Both the position numbers and the translations under genes were made by a program. From NCBI GenBank assembly GCA_025363655.1, contig JANYDK010000080.1:1-64000 (forward strand): DNA of 64,000 bases, given 5' to 3'. Shown piece after piece: positions 1-7,783 of this stretch (the stretch's first letter is position 1; each line of letters opens with the position of its first letter). The DNA comes from Deltaproteobacteria bacterium (GTDB taxonomy: Bacteria; Myxococcota_A; Polyangia; Polyangiales; JADJMO01). The notes beneath the pieces were generated by a model, which saw nothing but the letters and a program-made list of their open reading frames with translations, was not told the DNA's origin and searched no databases.

Positions 1-64
1 GCGCCAACATCGCCTCGAGGCCCGCGCGCTCGTCGATCGTGAGCTGAACTCGATATCGCTTCAT
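1..64 (-). CDS. IS630-like transposase, N-terminal fragment (cut by window edge)
   Basis: The minus strand reads from an ATG at 64 to the window edge without a stop, giving MKRYRVQLTIDERAGLEAML. This resembles the opening of IS630-family transposases and related helix-turn-helix proteins, which typically begin with a basic strand followed by 'LTxxER..LEA'. Only about 21 residues are visible, so neither the catalytic DDE domain nor the terminal inverted repeats can be checked. If the family call is right, the element's 5' end lies just right of position 64, next to the gene starting at 180. A small unrelated DNA-binding protein remains possible. Confidence 0.45.
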   Translation of the reverse strand, partial: MKRYRVQLTIDERAGLEAMLA

Positions 65-179
65 GCTCGACGTGCTCGGCGATTCGCGCACGACCGGGCA
101 ACTTTTCACCCATCGCCGGGGGGCTGACGAACTACTAGTCGAGCGGCACGTTCGCGGTACTCTCGTCACCGGAGGAACG

Positions 180-533
180 ATGTCATCATTCAACGAAGAG
201 ATTTACGCCATCGCCAACGCAGCCGACACGCAGGGGTTCAGCATGGGCGTCGGCGCTCAGGACAACTCCACGTTCGTGATCGCGGTGATCGAGCACGCCG
301 TGAAGCACAAGCTCCACTTCCTCAAGGCGCACGACTTCGGCCACTCGATTCACTTCCGCGAGGTCGACAAGCCGATGCGCGGTGACATCGCCTACTGGGC
401 GCACCACACCAACGGTCACGTCGGCATCATCCTCGAGCCGTTCCAGCACATGTACATCGCTGCCGAGAGCAGCGGCGGCGTCTTCAAGACGCACTGGAGC
501 CGGCACCCGAAGTTCCTCCGCTACGTCGGCTGA
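180..533 (+). CDS. NlpC/P60-like protein with catalytic Cys replaced by Asn
   Basis: A 117-residue protein starts at ATG 180, placed by a GGAGG ribosome site at 171-175. It looks like a minimal NlpC/P60 (CHAP-like) papain-fold domain. The block QDNSTFVIAVIEHA matches the usual DCSGFV helix, and RGDIAYW followed by NGHVGIIL matches the GDLVFW...HVGIYL strands that carry the catalytic His. The nucleophile Cys of DCS is Asn here (codon aac near residue 28), so peptidase or amidase activity is unlikely by the classical mechanism. No signal peptide is visible. Possible roles are a non-catalytic peptidoglycan or peptide binder, or a divergent enzyme. The fold call is moderate. Confidence 0.6.
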   Translation: MSSFNEEIYAIANAADTQGFSMGVGAQDNSTFVIAVIEHAVKHKLHFLKAHDFGHSIHFREVDKPMRGDIAYWAHHTNGHVGIILEPFQHMYIAAESSGGVFKTHWSRHPKFLRYVG

Positions 534-566
534 GAGTCGTCACCGCACGCCGCTCGAGGGCGCGCG

Positions 567-613
567 AAAGGGCACGAGACGCTGGAGCTTCCAGCGACGC
601 TCGTGCCCTTTTT
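567..613. terminator. Bidirectional rho-independent terminator
   Basis: The stem AAAGGGCACGAG (567-578) pairs with CTCGTGCCCTTT (600-611), with an inner CGCTGG/CCAGCG stem at 580-585 and 591-596 and an A-run and T-run on the two flanks. It lies between two convergent genes and can serve both strands. Confidence 0.85.
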
Positions 614-634
614 CGTGGCGTTCGAGGGGAGCTC

Positions 635-1108
635 TCAGTGAATGTCGATCTGCGCCGCGGTCGTGGCGTCGAGCTTCTTGCCCCCGAGATCGACGCCGTT
701 GGCCTTGAGGTCGAACGCGAGGATGTCGAGGTACTCGTCGTCCTTGAGCGAGCCGGGGGTGTCGTCGGGCATCGCCTTCTTGATGTAGCCGAGCACGTCG
801 GCCGCGGTCTTGAACTGCACCTGGCGACCCTTGCCCTTGTTCGGAGGATCGAGCGGGAGCGCCGCCTTGCCGACGACCGCGGGACCACCGCCGGTGCCTT
901 CGCCCTTGTCACCGTGACAGCTCGCGCAGTTCGCCGCGTAGAGCTTGGCGCCGCGATCGGCATCGGCCCCGCCGCCGCTGCTGGTGGTGGGAGAAGTCTC
1001 GCCGCCGACCTTCGAAGGATCAGTGACCGGTTTCGGTCCCCCGCCACCGCAGGCGGTGAGCAGAAGCATCGTCGCCGCGCCCAGCGTAAACATACCGACC
1101 TTATGCAT
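635..1108 (-). CDS. Cytochrome c-type lipoprotein
   Basis: A 157-residue protein starts at ATG 1108, chosen over an upstream in-frame ATG because AAGGAG sits just before it (1115-1120). The N-terminus is a lipoprotein signal ending LLLTAC, followed by a Gly/Pro/Ser/Thr linker. A single haem c site, CASCH, lies near residue 65. It is followed by a GxGTGGGPAVVG-type loop and a helix with KKAMPDD, whose Met is a plausible axial ligand. This architecture fits a small class I cytochrome c tethered to the membrane as a periplasmic electron carrier. The redox partner is not encoded nearby. It shares the terminator at 567-613 with the convergent gene. Confidence 0.82.
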   Translation of the reverse strand: MHKVGMFTLGAATMLLLTACGGGGPKPVTDPSKVGGETSPTTSSGGGADADRGAKLYAANCASCHGDKGEGTGGGPAVVGKAALPLDPPNKGKGRQVQFKTAADVLGYIKKAMPDDTPGSLKDDEYLDILAFDLKANGVDLGGKKLDATTAAQIDIH

Positions 1109-1220
1109 CACGTGCTCCTTGGGGTGCGGAGCTCGTCCCCGCACTCCCGAGCATCATCGCACCGAAGACGGGCTCGGGCGACGAGGATCGCCTATGGCGA
1201 CCAGAGAAGCGCGCCACTCA

Positions 1221-2054
1221 TCACGCCACCAAACTTCCGCAGGCACCACCGCGAAGACGAGCGAGCGTGACGTCGATGGCGGCGCGCGCACGCTCTCCGA
1301 TCGGACCGCACGGATCGGAGCCGATGGCGGCGACGAGCGTGTGCAGGGCCGCCTCCTCGCCGTGGGCGGTCGCGTGCGTCGCCAGGAGGAGCCGTGCGTT
1401 ACCCAAGAGGCGCGCGCGAAACGCCGGATCGACCAGGTTTTTGGCGGCGACGATGCAATCGATGGCTCGCTGCAGCTCGAGCAACCCTCGGCCGCGCACG
1501 TCGAGCGCCAGAGGGAGCGCGAGGAAGACGCGTGCACGTGCAAAGAGCGCGAGCGCATCCCGCAACGGATTGGGATCGGGGTCCGCATGGACGTCGACGG
1601 AGACGAGGCGCTCGAAGGCTTCGACGATGGCGGCGTCTTCCCTGGCGAGGTCGTGGAGCTCGGCGATCGCGAGGAGCACCTCACCGAGGGGAAACCCACG
1701 CGCGGCGTGGACAGCGCCCCGCAAGACTTCGAGCGTGGCCAGCGTCGGGCTCGCGAGGTATCGCGCCCAAGCGACCATCGCCCACGCCCTGGGGCCGAGA
1801 ACGCCGAGGATGGATGCGTCGAGGTGGGCGAGCTCGGTCTCCGGTCCGACGGCGAGCAAGTGGACGACGAGCTCGTCGGCGGCGCCCGGCTCACGAGCAC
1901 GAACGCGCGCATCGAGGGCCGCGCGCGTTCGATCGACGGCGAAGCGCTGACGTTGGCGCGCCCCGAGCGGGAGCATGAACCCTTCGGCGCGGACCTCGGC
2001 GACGAGCCCCGGCAGGGTCCGGAGCGCCGCGAGGATCGTCTCCTTCGTCTGCAT
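1221..2054 (-). CDS. Hypothetical protein, alpha-helical
   Basis: A 277-residue reading frame with strong GC3 codon use, starting MQTKETILAALRTL. It is rich in Ala, Leu and Arg and predicted largely helical, with no signal peptide, membrane segment or recognisable motif. Several stretches of the type 'EVLLAIAELHDLAREDAAIVEAFERLV' spacing suggest helical repeats resembling HEAT or TPR arrays, but no family can be named. It stands alone, transcribed away from the uspA-rpiA pair. No clear ribosome site supports the chosen start. Confidence 0.6.
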   Translation of the reverse strand: MQTKETILAALRTLPGLVAEVRAEGFMLPLGARQRQRFAVDRTRAALDARVRAREPGAADELVVHLLAVGPETELAHLDASILGVLGPRAWAMVAWARYLASPTLATLEVLRGAVHAARGFPLGEVLLAIAELHDLAREDAAIVEAFERLVSVDVHADPDPNPLRDALALFARARVFLALPLALDVRGRGLLELQRAIDCIVAAKNLVDPAFRARLLGNARLLLATHATAHGEEAALHTLVAAIGSDPCGPIGERARAAIDVTLARLRGGACGSLVA

Positions 2055-2227
2055 GACCCAAGATCGAATGAGAAGATCGTGCCGGCCACTCCAGTGCCTT
2101 TTTCACCGCGAATTTCCGAGGCTTCCTGCAAGGCTTTCGCCTCCGCGCAAGACGTGCGGGAGGCGGGGCGCGCGCGCGTCACCGTCGTCCATTGTCCCGA
2201 GCTGGCGATGAGGTTTAGGACGTGTGG

Positions 2228-2671
2228 ATGAACCTGCGTCGCATCCTCGTTCCCATCGACTTCTCGGAAGGCTCGCTCCACGCCATGCGCTACGCCGCCG
2301 AGCTCGGCGCGCGCCTCGGGGCCGAAGTCGAGGTGATGCACGTATGGAACGCCCCGGCCTACGTCGGCACCGGCGGAGTGATCGTCCACCTCCCCGGCGA
2401 CGCCACCGGTTCGCTCCGCGACTACGTGCACGATCAGGCGAAAAAAGAGCTCGAAAGCACCGTCGACGCCGCGCGCGAGAAGTGGCCGACGCTGAAGGCG
2501 ACGCTGATGGAAGGCGACCCGCGCGTGGTCCTCCGCGAGACCTCGAGCGCCTTCGACTTGCTCGTGATCGGCACCCATGGTCGTACCGGCCTCGCGCGTC
2601 TGGTGCTCGGCAGCGTCGCCGAAGACGCGGTGCGCCACGCTGCCTGTCCGGTGCTGACGGTGCGCTCGTGA
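2228..2671 (+). CDS. Universal stress protein, UspA family
   Basis: A 147-residue protein starts at ATG 2228 (an AGGA site lies 7 bases upstream; a GTG at 2222 is an alternative). It opens with NLRRILVPIDFSEGS, the usual first strand of the Usp fold, and ends with CPVLTVR. Near the C-terminus GTHGRTGLARLVLGS fits the nucleotide-binding pattern G-x2-G-x9-G(S/T), placing it among ATP-binding UspA proteins. It likely acts in the cytoplasm during stress or growth arrest. Its stop overlaps the GTG start of rpiA, so the two are probably translationally coupled. Confidence 0.9.
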   Translation: MNLRRILVPIDFSEGSLHAMRYAAELGARLGAEVEVMHVWNAPAYVGTGGVIVHLPGDATGSLRDYVHDQAKKELESTVDAAREKWPTLKATLMEGDPRVVLRETSSAFDLLVIGTHGRTGLARLVLGSVAEDAVRHAACPVLTVRS

Positions 2672-3351
2672 GCACCGCCCAATTCACCCAAGAAGACGCA
2701 AAGAAGGCAGCTGCCGTCGCCGCCCTCTCCGAGCTCCCCGAGGCTGGCGTGATCGGTCTCGGCACCGGCTCGACCATCCGTCCCTTCGTCGACGAGATCG
2801 GCAAGCTCGTCGCACAGGGCCGCAAGCTGGTCGGCGTGCCGACGAGCGAGGCGACACGGAAGCAAGCGATCGCACTCGGAATCCCGCTGCTCTCGGACGA
2901 CGGCCCGTGGGACATCCTCGTCTGCTTCGACGGCGCCGACGAAGTGGACGCCGAGAAGAACCTCATCAAGGGCGGCGGTGCGGCCCATACGCGCGAAAAA
3001 ATCGTCAACTACGCGGCGAAGAAGAACGTCATCGTCGTCGACGAGAGCAAGCTCTCGCGTCGCCTCGGCGAGAAGTGGCCGGTGCCGATCGAGGTGCTCG
3101 CGTTCGCCCACCTCGCGACCGCGCGGCTCCTCGAAGCCCACGGCGTGCCGACGATGCGTCGCAAAGACGGCGTGCCCGTCAAGACCGACTCCGGCAACTA
3201 CGTCTACGATTTGAAGGTCGGTGAAATCGCCGATCCGGCCGCCCTCGAACGCGTCCTCGGCGCGGTGCCCGGCGTGGTCGAGGTCGGCCTCTTCGTCGGA
3301 CGCGCGGACGTCGTCGTCATCGCCGGCGCGACCGGAGTCCGTCGGCTCTGA
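2668..3351 (+). CDS. rpiA: Ribose-5-phosphate isomerase A
   Basis: A 227-residue protein begins at GTG 2668, overlapping the uspA stop by GTGA. RpiA interconverts ribose 5-phosphate and ribulose 5-phosphate in the non-oxidative pentose phosphate pathway. Family motifs are present in order: GLGTGST (phosphate-binding loop), FDGADEVD (catalytic Asp region), KGGGAAHTREKI (substrate Lys and general-base Glu), and a C-terminal half with SGNYVYD and GVVEVGLF. The length matches the family (about 220). Linkage to a universal stress protein suggests co-expression, though the biological reason is unclear. The call is firm. Confidence 0.95.
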   Translation: MSTAQFTQEDAKKAAAVAALSELPEAGVIGLGTGSTIRPFVDEIGKLVAQGRKLVGVPTSEATRKQAIALGIPLLSDDGPWDILVCFDGADEVDAEKNLIKGGGAAHTREKIVNYAAKKNVIVVDESKLSRRLGEKWPVPIEVLAFAHLATARLLEAHGVPTMRRKDGVPVKTDSGNYVYDLKVGEIADPAALERVLGAVPGVVEVGLFVGRADVVVIAGATGVRRL

Positions 3352-3374
3352 GGGCGGCGTCGCGCAACGCGGCT

Positions 3375-3920
3375 ATGCTCCGAGGCATGTCACGCGGCGC
3401 TATTTTCGGGCATTTCACTCGGCTCGGCGGCGCCTACGCCCTGGCATTCGTCGGCGTCGCCGCGTGTCACGGAGATCCGCCGCTCCCCCCGCAGAAGGTA
3501 CCGGACGACCAACCCATCCCGACGGCGACGACGACGGCGAGCCCGTCCACGGCGCCGCTCCTCGTCTACCGCGAAGACGGCGCGAGGCTCTCGTTCTGGG
3601 AGATGGGCGCGGTCCGCATCGTCGTCGACGCGCCGTCGGGGCCACGTACCTGCGACGGCCAGCTGGGCGAGAATGGCAACGCGTGGACGCGCAGCGACCT
3701 GCTCGCCGCGTTCGAGAACGTCGACGTCAAGGCGGCGCTGAAGAGATCCGAGCTCTACAAATCGAGCTATCCCGCGCCGGCGGTGGTGGAAGCTGGCAAA
3801 GATCGCATCGCCTGGGTGATCGCCTGGAAAGAGCTGCCGCCGCCCGAGCCGGAGGCCGTGCGCCATTTCCACGAAGTGCTCCACGTGATCACGACGAACC
3901 GCCGCTCGCTCTGCTCGTGA
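3375..3920 (+). CDS. Putative lipoprotein, function unknown
   Basis: A reading frame of 181 residues; a second ATG at 3387 (MSRGAIFGH) is an equally good start. The N-terminus is a signal peptide ending VGVAAC, a lipobox, followed by a Pro/Thr-rich linker to about residue 65. The globular part includes a WEMGAVRIVVDAP strand and C-terminal WKELPPPEPE. No family is recognised. It follows rpiA by 23 bases on the same strand, so it could be the third gene of that transcript. Confidence 0.65.
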   Translation: MLRGMSRGAIFGHFTRLGGAYALAFVGVAACHGDPPLPPQKVPDDQPIPTATTTASPSTAPLLVYREDGARLSFWEMGAVRIVVDAPSGPRTCDGQLGENGNAWTRSDLLAAFENVDVKAALKRSELYKSSYPAPAVVEAGKDRIAWVIAWKELPPPEPEAVRHFHEVLHVITTNRRSLCS

Positions 3921-4083
3921 TCACGCCGCCGGTCTGCGATACTCGAACGATGCGCCGTCAGGGCGGCCTCTTCGGACGCCGGGCCGAGCACGACGCAATC
4001 CTCACGCAGCTTCTGCACCGACACGCTGATGGGCAAATGGGCTGAATTTCCCAAGGGAAAGTGATCGGAGCGGCCTTGCTCGT

Positions 4084-4737
4084 TCAGCTCTTCTTGCGCG
4101 TCGCGTTCACCGAGAACTTGATGACGACGTCGTCCTTGATGAGATTGTCGGCCATGCCAGCGTAGACGATGCCGAAGTCTTTGCGGTTGATGACGAACTC
4201 CGCGTTCGCCGTCACCGCACCAGCATCGAGCGTGATCTTCGCAGGAAAACCGATCGACTTCTTCACGCCGTGGAGCTCGAGGTTGCCGGTGACCCAGTGG
4301 GTGGCGCCGGCCGCGCCGTCCTGCTTGCGAATCTCGGTCGACTGGAACGTCGCCTTCGGGAACTTCGCGACGTCGAAGAAGTCGGGGCTCTTCAGGTGAT
4401 CTTGCAGCTTCTGCTCGGGAATGCTGACGGTCGACATGTCGATCGAGATCGTGACTTGGCTCCCTTCGATCTTGCCATCGGTGAGATCGACGCTGCCGGT
4501 GAAGCCGCCGAATGAGCCCTCGTGCGAGCCGGTGACCTTGGCGCCGACGAAGCCGACCTTCGACGACGCGGTGTCGAGGCCGAGGAGCTCGTGGTTCGCG
4601 CCCTTGGCTGCGGCGACGGGATCGACTGGCGCGCCCACCTGCGCCTTCGGCTTGTCGCCGTTGCGGTCGCAACCGACGGCGACGGAGACGGACGCAGCGA
4701 AGAGGGCGACGAGAAGAGCGCGGGACGAGAAGGACAT
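4084..4737 (-). CDS. YceI-family lipoprotein
   Basis: A 217-residue protein starts at ATG 4737 behind AAGGAG. A lipobox VSVAVGC near residue 23 is followed by Asp, then a linker, then a YceI-like lipocalin-type barrel. Typical YceI features are SKVGFVGAKVTGSHEGSF, the strand pair ending SQVTISIDMSTVSI, HLKSPDFFDVAKFPKATF, and VTGNLELHGVKKSIGFP. The family binds polyisoprenoid-like lipids in the periplasm. Upstream, at 4841-4862, lies an operator shared with the lysR/doxX intergenic region, so it may belong to that LysR regulon. The family call is strong; the ligand is unknown. Confidence 0.9.
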   Translation of the reverse strand: MSFSSRALLVALFAASVSVAVGCDRNGDKPKAQVGAPVDPVAAAKGANHELLGLDTASSKVGFVGAKVTGSHEGSFGGFTGSVDLTDGKIEGSQVTISIDMSTVSIPEQKLQDHLKSPDFFDVAKFPKATFQSTEIRKQDGAAGATHWVTGNLELHGVKKSIGFPAKITLDAGAVTANAEFVINRKDFGIVYAGMADNLIKDDVVIKFSVNATRKKS

Positions 4738-4840
4738 GGCGGAAGCTCCTTGGACGGTTTCGCGGGACGGTTTCGCGAGCATCGACTCGCTTCGTCCCCG
4801 GCTCCGATGTCCCGATCGGCAAGGCGTGACACCAACAGAC

Positions 4841-4862
4841 TGTTGCTCGATCAGCAACAATC
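4841..4862. promoter_or_regulatory. Putative LysR-type operator, copy B
   Basis: TGTTG-N7-AGCAACAATC, containing the perfect inverted repeat TGTTGCT-CGATC-AGCAACA (4841-4859). The same block with the same 7-base spacer occurs at 7721-7742 between lysR and the doxX-like gene. It lies about 100 bases upstream of yceI (minus) and about 67 bases upstream of the hot-dog gene (plus). Confidence 0.55.
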
Positions 4863-4928
4863 GCTCGGGTCTGTGCCCGCGCCCGCACCCGACCCGCGCC
4901 CGCGTGCTCTCGATGCTATTAGGGCCTC

Positions 4929-5438
4929 GTGGACCTCCCCGCCCCCTTCGAGCAGCCCTTCCTCGACGACATCCTCTACCACCCCGAGGTCCTGTTCCTC
5001 GATCGCATCGAGGAAATCGATCGCGAGGCCTCACGCGTCGTCTGTCGCATGCCGACCGATCGGCCGATGCCGTTCATGGACTCGCAGCGGTCGACCTATC
5101 CGAAGCACGTCGCCGGGGCGGTGATGGTGCAGGTGACGGCGATGCTCGGGTTCGTGCATCTCTATTATCTCGAGGGAAAGCGCAGCGCCGACGGCTGGAT
5201 TGGATTCGGCACGCACATCGATCGCGCCGTCTTCCGCAAGATGGTGCCGCCGGGGACGCCGATGCTCTGCAGCTGCACGCAGGTGCGCGTACGACGCGGC
5301 GCGAAGCGCATCTTCTCGAAGTACAAGTTCGAGTTCCGCCATGAAGGCGCCATCGCCTTTCAATCGGAGCAGAGCGCGATGTGGATTCTCCAAGAGCCCG
5401 GCGCGCCGCCGCTGGGAGCCGCCGAACCGACCGCCTGA
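4929..5438 (+). CDS. FabZ-like hot-dog fold protein
   Basis: A 169-residue protein whose start (YHPEVLFLDRIEEID) resembles the opening of FabZ-type 3-hydroxyacyl-ACP dehydratases and related thioesterases ('hR.PfLlvDRv'). The later block with FGTHIDRAVFRKMVPPGTPM and FRHEGAIAFQSE continues the hot-dog pattern. The canonical active-site segment GHFPxxPxxPG is not recognisable; in its place is QRSTYPKHVAGAVMVQ, so the catalytic His is uncertain. No signal peptide. It may act on acyl thioesters or only bind them. It is transcribed divergently from yceI across the putative LysR operator. Confidence 0.6.
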   Translation: MDLPAPFEQPFLDDILYHPEVLFLDRIEEIDREASRVVCRMPTDRPMPFMDSQRSTYPKHVAGAVMVQVTAMLGFVHLYYLEGKRSADGWIGFGTHIDRAVFRKMVPPGTPMLCSCTQVRVRRGAKRIFSKYKFEFRHEGAIAFQSEQSAMWILQEPGAPPLGAAEPTA

Positions 5439-5459
5439 CTCGGTGACGGCTCGTCGCGC

Positions 5460-5966
5460 TCAGAGGCCCGCGGTCTGGGCGAGCTCGGCGGTGAAGAGCG
5501 GACAGGCTGGAATCTCCAGCGTCTCGAGGTCGCGGATGTTCTTCATCGACTCGCCGGTGGCGTCCTTCTCGTAGCGACGCACCACGAGCGCGCCTTCCTT
5601 GGCGAAGACGACGCGCGCGAAGGACGAGCTGTCGCCGTGCGCGCACACCAGCTCGGTGACGCCGACGCCTTCGCCGGGAGTCTCCGGCGGCTTGCCGAGC
5701 TCGACCAACTTGCAGACGCCGGTGATGTCGCCGATTTCGACGCGCTTCTCCGGGCCCGCCTTGAGCACCAGGGTGACCTTCGGACGCGGCGGATCGTCGT
5801 CCATGTTGGTGTGGGCGATCTCCCACGTGAGCTGCACGGGCGGCCGCGTCGCACCTTCCGGCGCCGAACAGAGCTTGCCCGAGCCCGACCGGCCGCAACC
5901 GGTGAGCGAAAGGAGCATGCACGAGACGAGGGAGCTGGCGATCGAGATCGAAGCTGCAAATCGCAT
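5460..5966 (-). CDS. Putative lipoprotein
   Basis: A 168-residue protein from ATG 5966 with a signal peptide and lipobox (LLSLTGC) near residue 25. The mature part holds strands such as PVQLTWEIAHTN, KVTLVLKAGPEKRVEIG and a conserved-looking Cys pair (GVCKLVELG, ELVCAHGD), suggesting a small disulfide-bonded beta-sandwich. No family recognised. The gene converges tail to tail with the hot-dog gene, 21 bases apart. The longer in-frame extension upstream of 5966 includes repeat-derived sequence and is not thought to be translated. Confidence 0.6.
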   Translation of the reverse strand: MRFAASISIASSLVSCMLLSLTGCGRSGSGKLCSAPEGATRPPVQLTWEIAHTNMDDDPPRPKVTLVLKAGPEKRVEIGDITGVCKLVELGKPPETPGEGVGVTELVCAHGDSSSFARVVFAKEGALVVRRYEKDATGESMKNIRDLETLEIPACPLFTAELAQTAGL

Positions 5967-6030
5967 GGGCGAGTGCGTGTATAGCAAGAGCCCGCGCCGG
6001 GCGCGCAAACGCGCGTAGAGGGTGAAAAAT

Positions 6031-6093
6031 GGCACCTCGGGCGCTCGGGCGAGGGACGTCGGACGGCCATGTCGCGAAGCAACCTTTGGCCAA
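6031..6093 (-). repeat. Dispersed hairpin repeat, diverged copy 1
   Basis: On the minus strand 6093-6061 reads GGCCAAAGGTTGCTTCGCG then ACATGGCCGTCC, closely matching the conserved 5' part of the copies at 53595 and 53667. The 3' hairpin part (6060-6031) is degenerate. It lies between two divergent lipoprotein genes. Confidence 0.6.
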
Positions 6094-6171
6094 GTGAAGA
6101 CGCCCGTGACGCGTCGCAAAGAAATAGGCTTAGTTCGTGGCGATCGCTCCGCGCGGCTGCAAGGTGAGCGC

Positions 6172-6753
6172 ATGAGCCTCTCTCGTTTCGCTCCTCGCGT
6201 CGTCGCCACCGTGGTCCCGCTCGCGCTCGTGACGGGCATTTTTGCGTGTGGCGGTCGCCTCGCCGAGGAAGCGGGCTCCGACGCGGGCCCAGCCCCGACT
6301 GGCACGACGACGACCACGCCGACAGGCACCGCTCCGACGACGACGCCCACGACGACGCCGACGACGACTCCGACGACGCCTGCCGATACCGGTCCGCGAC
6401 CCGACGCCGGGAGCGAATTCTCACTCGACGTCACCGGCTGCGTCTCGCGCCCAGACAAATGTACTCCGGCCGGCAGCGGCTACGCGAGCGACGGGGTCGA
6501 CGCCTGGCTGGCAGGACTCATCGCCGGCTGCAGCTCGACTCCACCGAACTGCGGCACGATGAAGATCAAGTTCAGCCGCCTGCCTGATTTTGGCGCCTGC
6601 GGTCAGTCACTGAAGTTCAGCGTCGCGCAGCCGGTCGACTTCGTCATCTGCCTGGAGAAGGAGCTGACGGTGCAGCGGTGCGGTCTCGGGTTGTGGGTGG
6701 GGATTGGGTCGGACGTCGATACGGAGACGGTGGATCTCTGCAAGGGGCACTGA
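6172..6753 (+). CDS. Putative lipoprotein with Thr/Pro linker
   Basis: A 193-residue protein starting at ATG 6172, with AAGGTGA upstream. A signal peptide ends at the lipobox TGIFAC, and a long low-complexity tract of Thr and Pro (about residues 45-70) joins it to a globular domain with five or more Cys (CVSRPDKCTPAG, GCSSTPPNCG, FGACGQSLKF, FVICLEKE, VQRCGLG). It is likely a disulfide-stabilised outer-surface protein. No family recognised. It ends 17 bases from the convergent lysR gene. Confidence 0.6.
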   Translation: MSLSRFAPRVVATVVPLALVTGIFACGGRLAEEAGSDAGPAPTGTTTTTPTGTAPTTTPTTTPTTTPTTPADTGPRPDAGSEFSLDVTGCVSRPDKCTPAGSGYASDGVDAWLAGLIAGCSSTPPNCGTMKIKFSRLPDFGACGQSLKFSVAQPVDFVICLEKELTVQRCGLGLWVGIGSDVDTETVDLCKGH

Positions 6754-6770
6754 GGAGCGCGGGGGGTGGA

Positions 6771-7694
6771 CTACTCGACGCCGCGCTCGAAGATCTCTTT
6801 GAAGCCCGCGACGATGTGATCGCGAAAGAGCGCGACCCTGTGGGGCAGATGACGCGATGACGGGTACACCAGGTGAAGTGCTCCGAGGCGGGTGACGCGG
6901 TCGGGGAGGATGGGGACGAGGCGACCCTTTTCGATTTCGATGCGGCAGTGGAAGCTCGGGAGGTGGGCGATGCCGGCGCCGGCGAGGGCGGCTTGGCGAA
7001 CGAACACGAAGTCGTCGACCGAGATCGGGCCGCTCACCTCGACGTGCTCGATGCCGTCGGGGCCATGGAACGTCCAGGTGGTGGTGCCGGAGCTGGCGCG
7101 AAAGAGGATGCAGTCGTGCTTGGCGAGCTCTTCCACGCTGCGCGGCAGGCCCTTCCGACGGACGTACGCGGGAGAGGCGAAGAGGCCGAAATCGGTGGGG
7201 CCGAGGCGGCGGGCGACGAGCGACGAGTCGCGGAGCTTGCCGGCGCGCACCGCGAGATCGAAGCCTTCTTCGACCATGTCGACGGTGCGTGACGTGAGCG
7301 AGAGATCGATGCGGATGAGGGGATAGGTGCGGATGAAGTTGGCGATGACCGGCGCCAGGACCCAGGTGCCGAGGTCGACCGGAGCGGTGACGCGGACGAC
7401 GCCACGCGGCGCCTTGTCGAGATCGGCGACGACAGCGCCGGCATCGGCGAGCTCTTCGAGGGCGCGTGAGGCTCGCTCGTAGTAGCTACGACCCGCGGCG
7501 GTGAGCTGTAGACGTCGCGTCGTGCGGTGGAGCAAGCGGACGCCGAGCTCTTCTTCGAGCGCGACCACGCCGCGGCTGACCGAGGATTTCGGCAACTCGA
7601 GCGCCTTCGCCGCCGCCGTGAAGCTGCCGGTCTGCACGACGCGCACGAAGAGGGACGTCTTGCTGAGATCGATGGGTCGCGTGTGAGTTCGCAT
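6771..7694 (-). CDS. LysR-family transcriptional regulator
   Basis: A 307-residue protein of standard LysR length. The N-terminal winged helix-turn-helix is clear: FVRVVQTGSFTAAAKALE, then KSSVSRGVVALEEELGVRL and HRTTRRLQLTAAG. The C-terminal effector domain contains GVVRVTAPVDLGTWVLAP and the SPAYVRRKGLP and DFVFVRQAALAGAGIAHLPS segments typical of the subgroup that regulates small neighbouring enzymes. It is divergent from a DoxX-like gene; the 89-base gap holds a 9-bp inverted repeat that fits a LysR operator. The same operator upstream of yceI suggests a small regulon of yceI, doxX-like and lysR itself. Inducer unknown. Confidence 0.93.
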   Translation of the reverse strand: MRTHTRPIDLSKTSLFVRVVQTGSFTAAAKALELPKSSVSRGVVALEEELGVRLLHRTTRRLQLTAAGRSYYERASRALEELADAGAVVADLDKAPRGVVRVTAPVDLGTWVLAPVIANFIRTYPLIRIDLSLTSRTVDMVEEGFDLAVRAGKLRDSSLVARRLGPTDFGLFASPAYVRRKGLPRSVEELAKHDCILFRASSGTTTWTFHGPDGIEHVEVSGPISVDDFVFVRQAALAGAGIAHLPSFHCRIEIEKGRLVPILPDRVTRLGALHLVYPSSRHLPHRVALFRDHIVAGFKEIFERGVE

Positions 7695-7716
7695 CCGATG
7701 CCGCCAGGTGAGAAGT

Positions 7717-7743
7717 GGATTGTTGTCATGTTAGCAACAATCC
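7717..7743. promoter_or_regulatory. Putative LysR operator, copy A
   Basis: A perfect 9-bp inverted repeat GGATTGTTG-N9-CAACAATCC, centred between the lysR start (7694) and the doxX-like start (7784). It includes TGTTG-N7-AGCAACAATC (7721-7742), which recurs with identical spacing at 4841-4862 upstream of yceI. Confidence 0.65.
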
Positions 7744-7783
7744 GTTCGTGTGACCCAAACGAGATCCGCGACGTCCTACCGAC

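Noticed and set aside
3951-4046. 31-codon open frame starting MRRQGGLFGRRAEHD in the gap before yceI
   Set aside because: No ribosome site and no supporting context; too short to call.
5967-6093. Possible N-terminal extension (GCFATWPSD-like peptide) of the frame at 5074-6093
   Set aside because: Similar peptides appear at 53600-53700 because the dispersed repeat is read in frame; it is not a protein motif.
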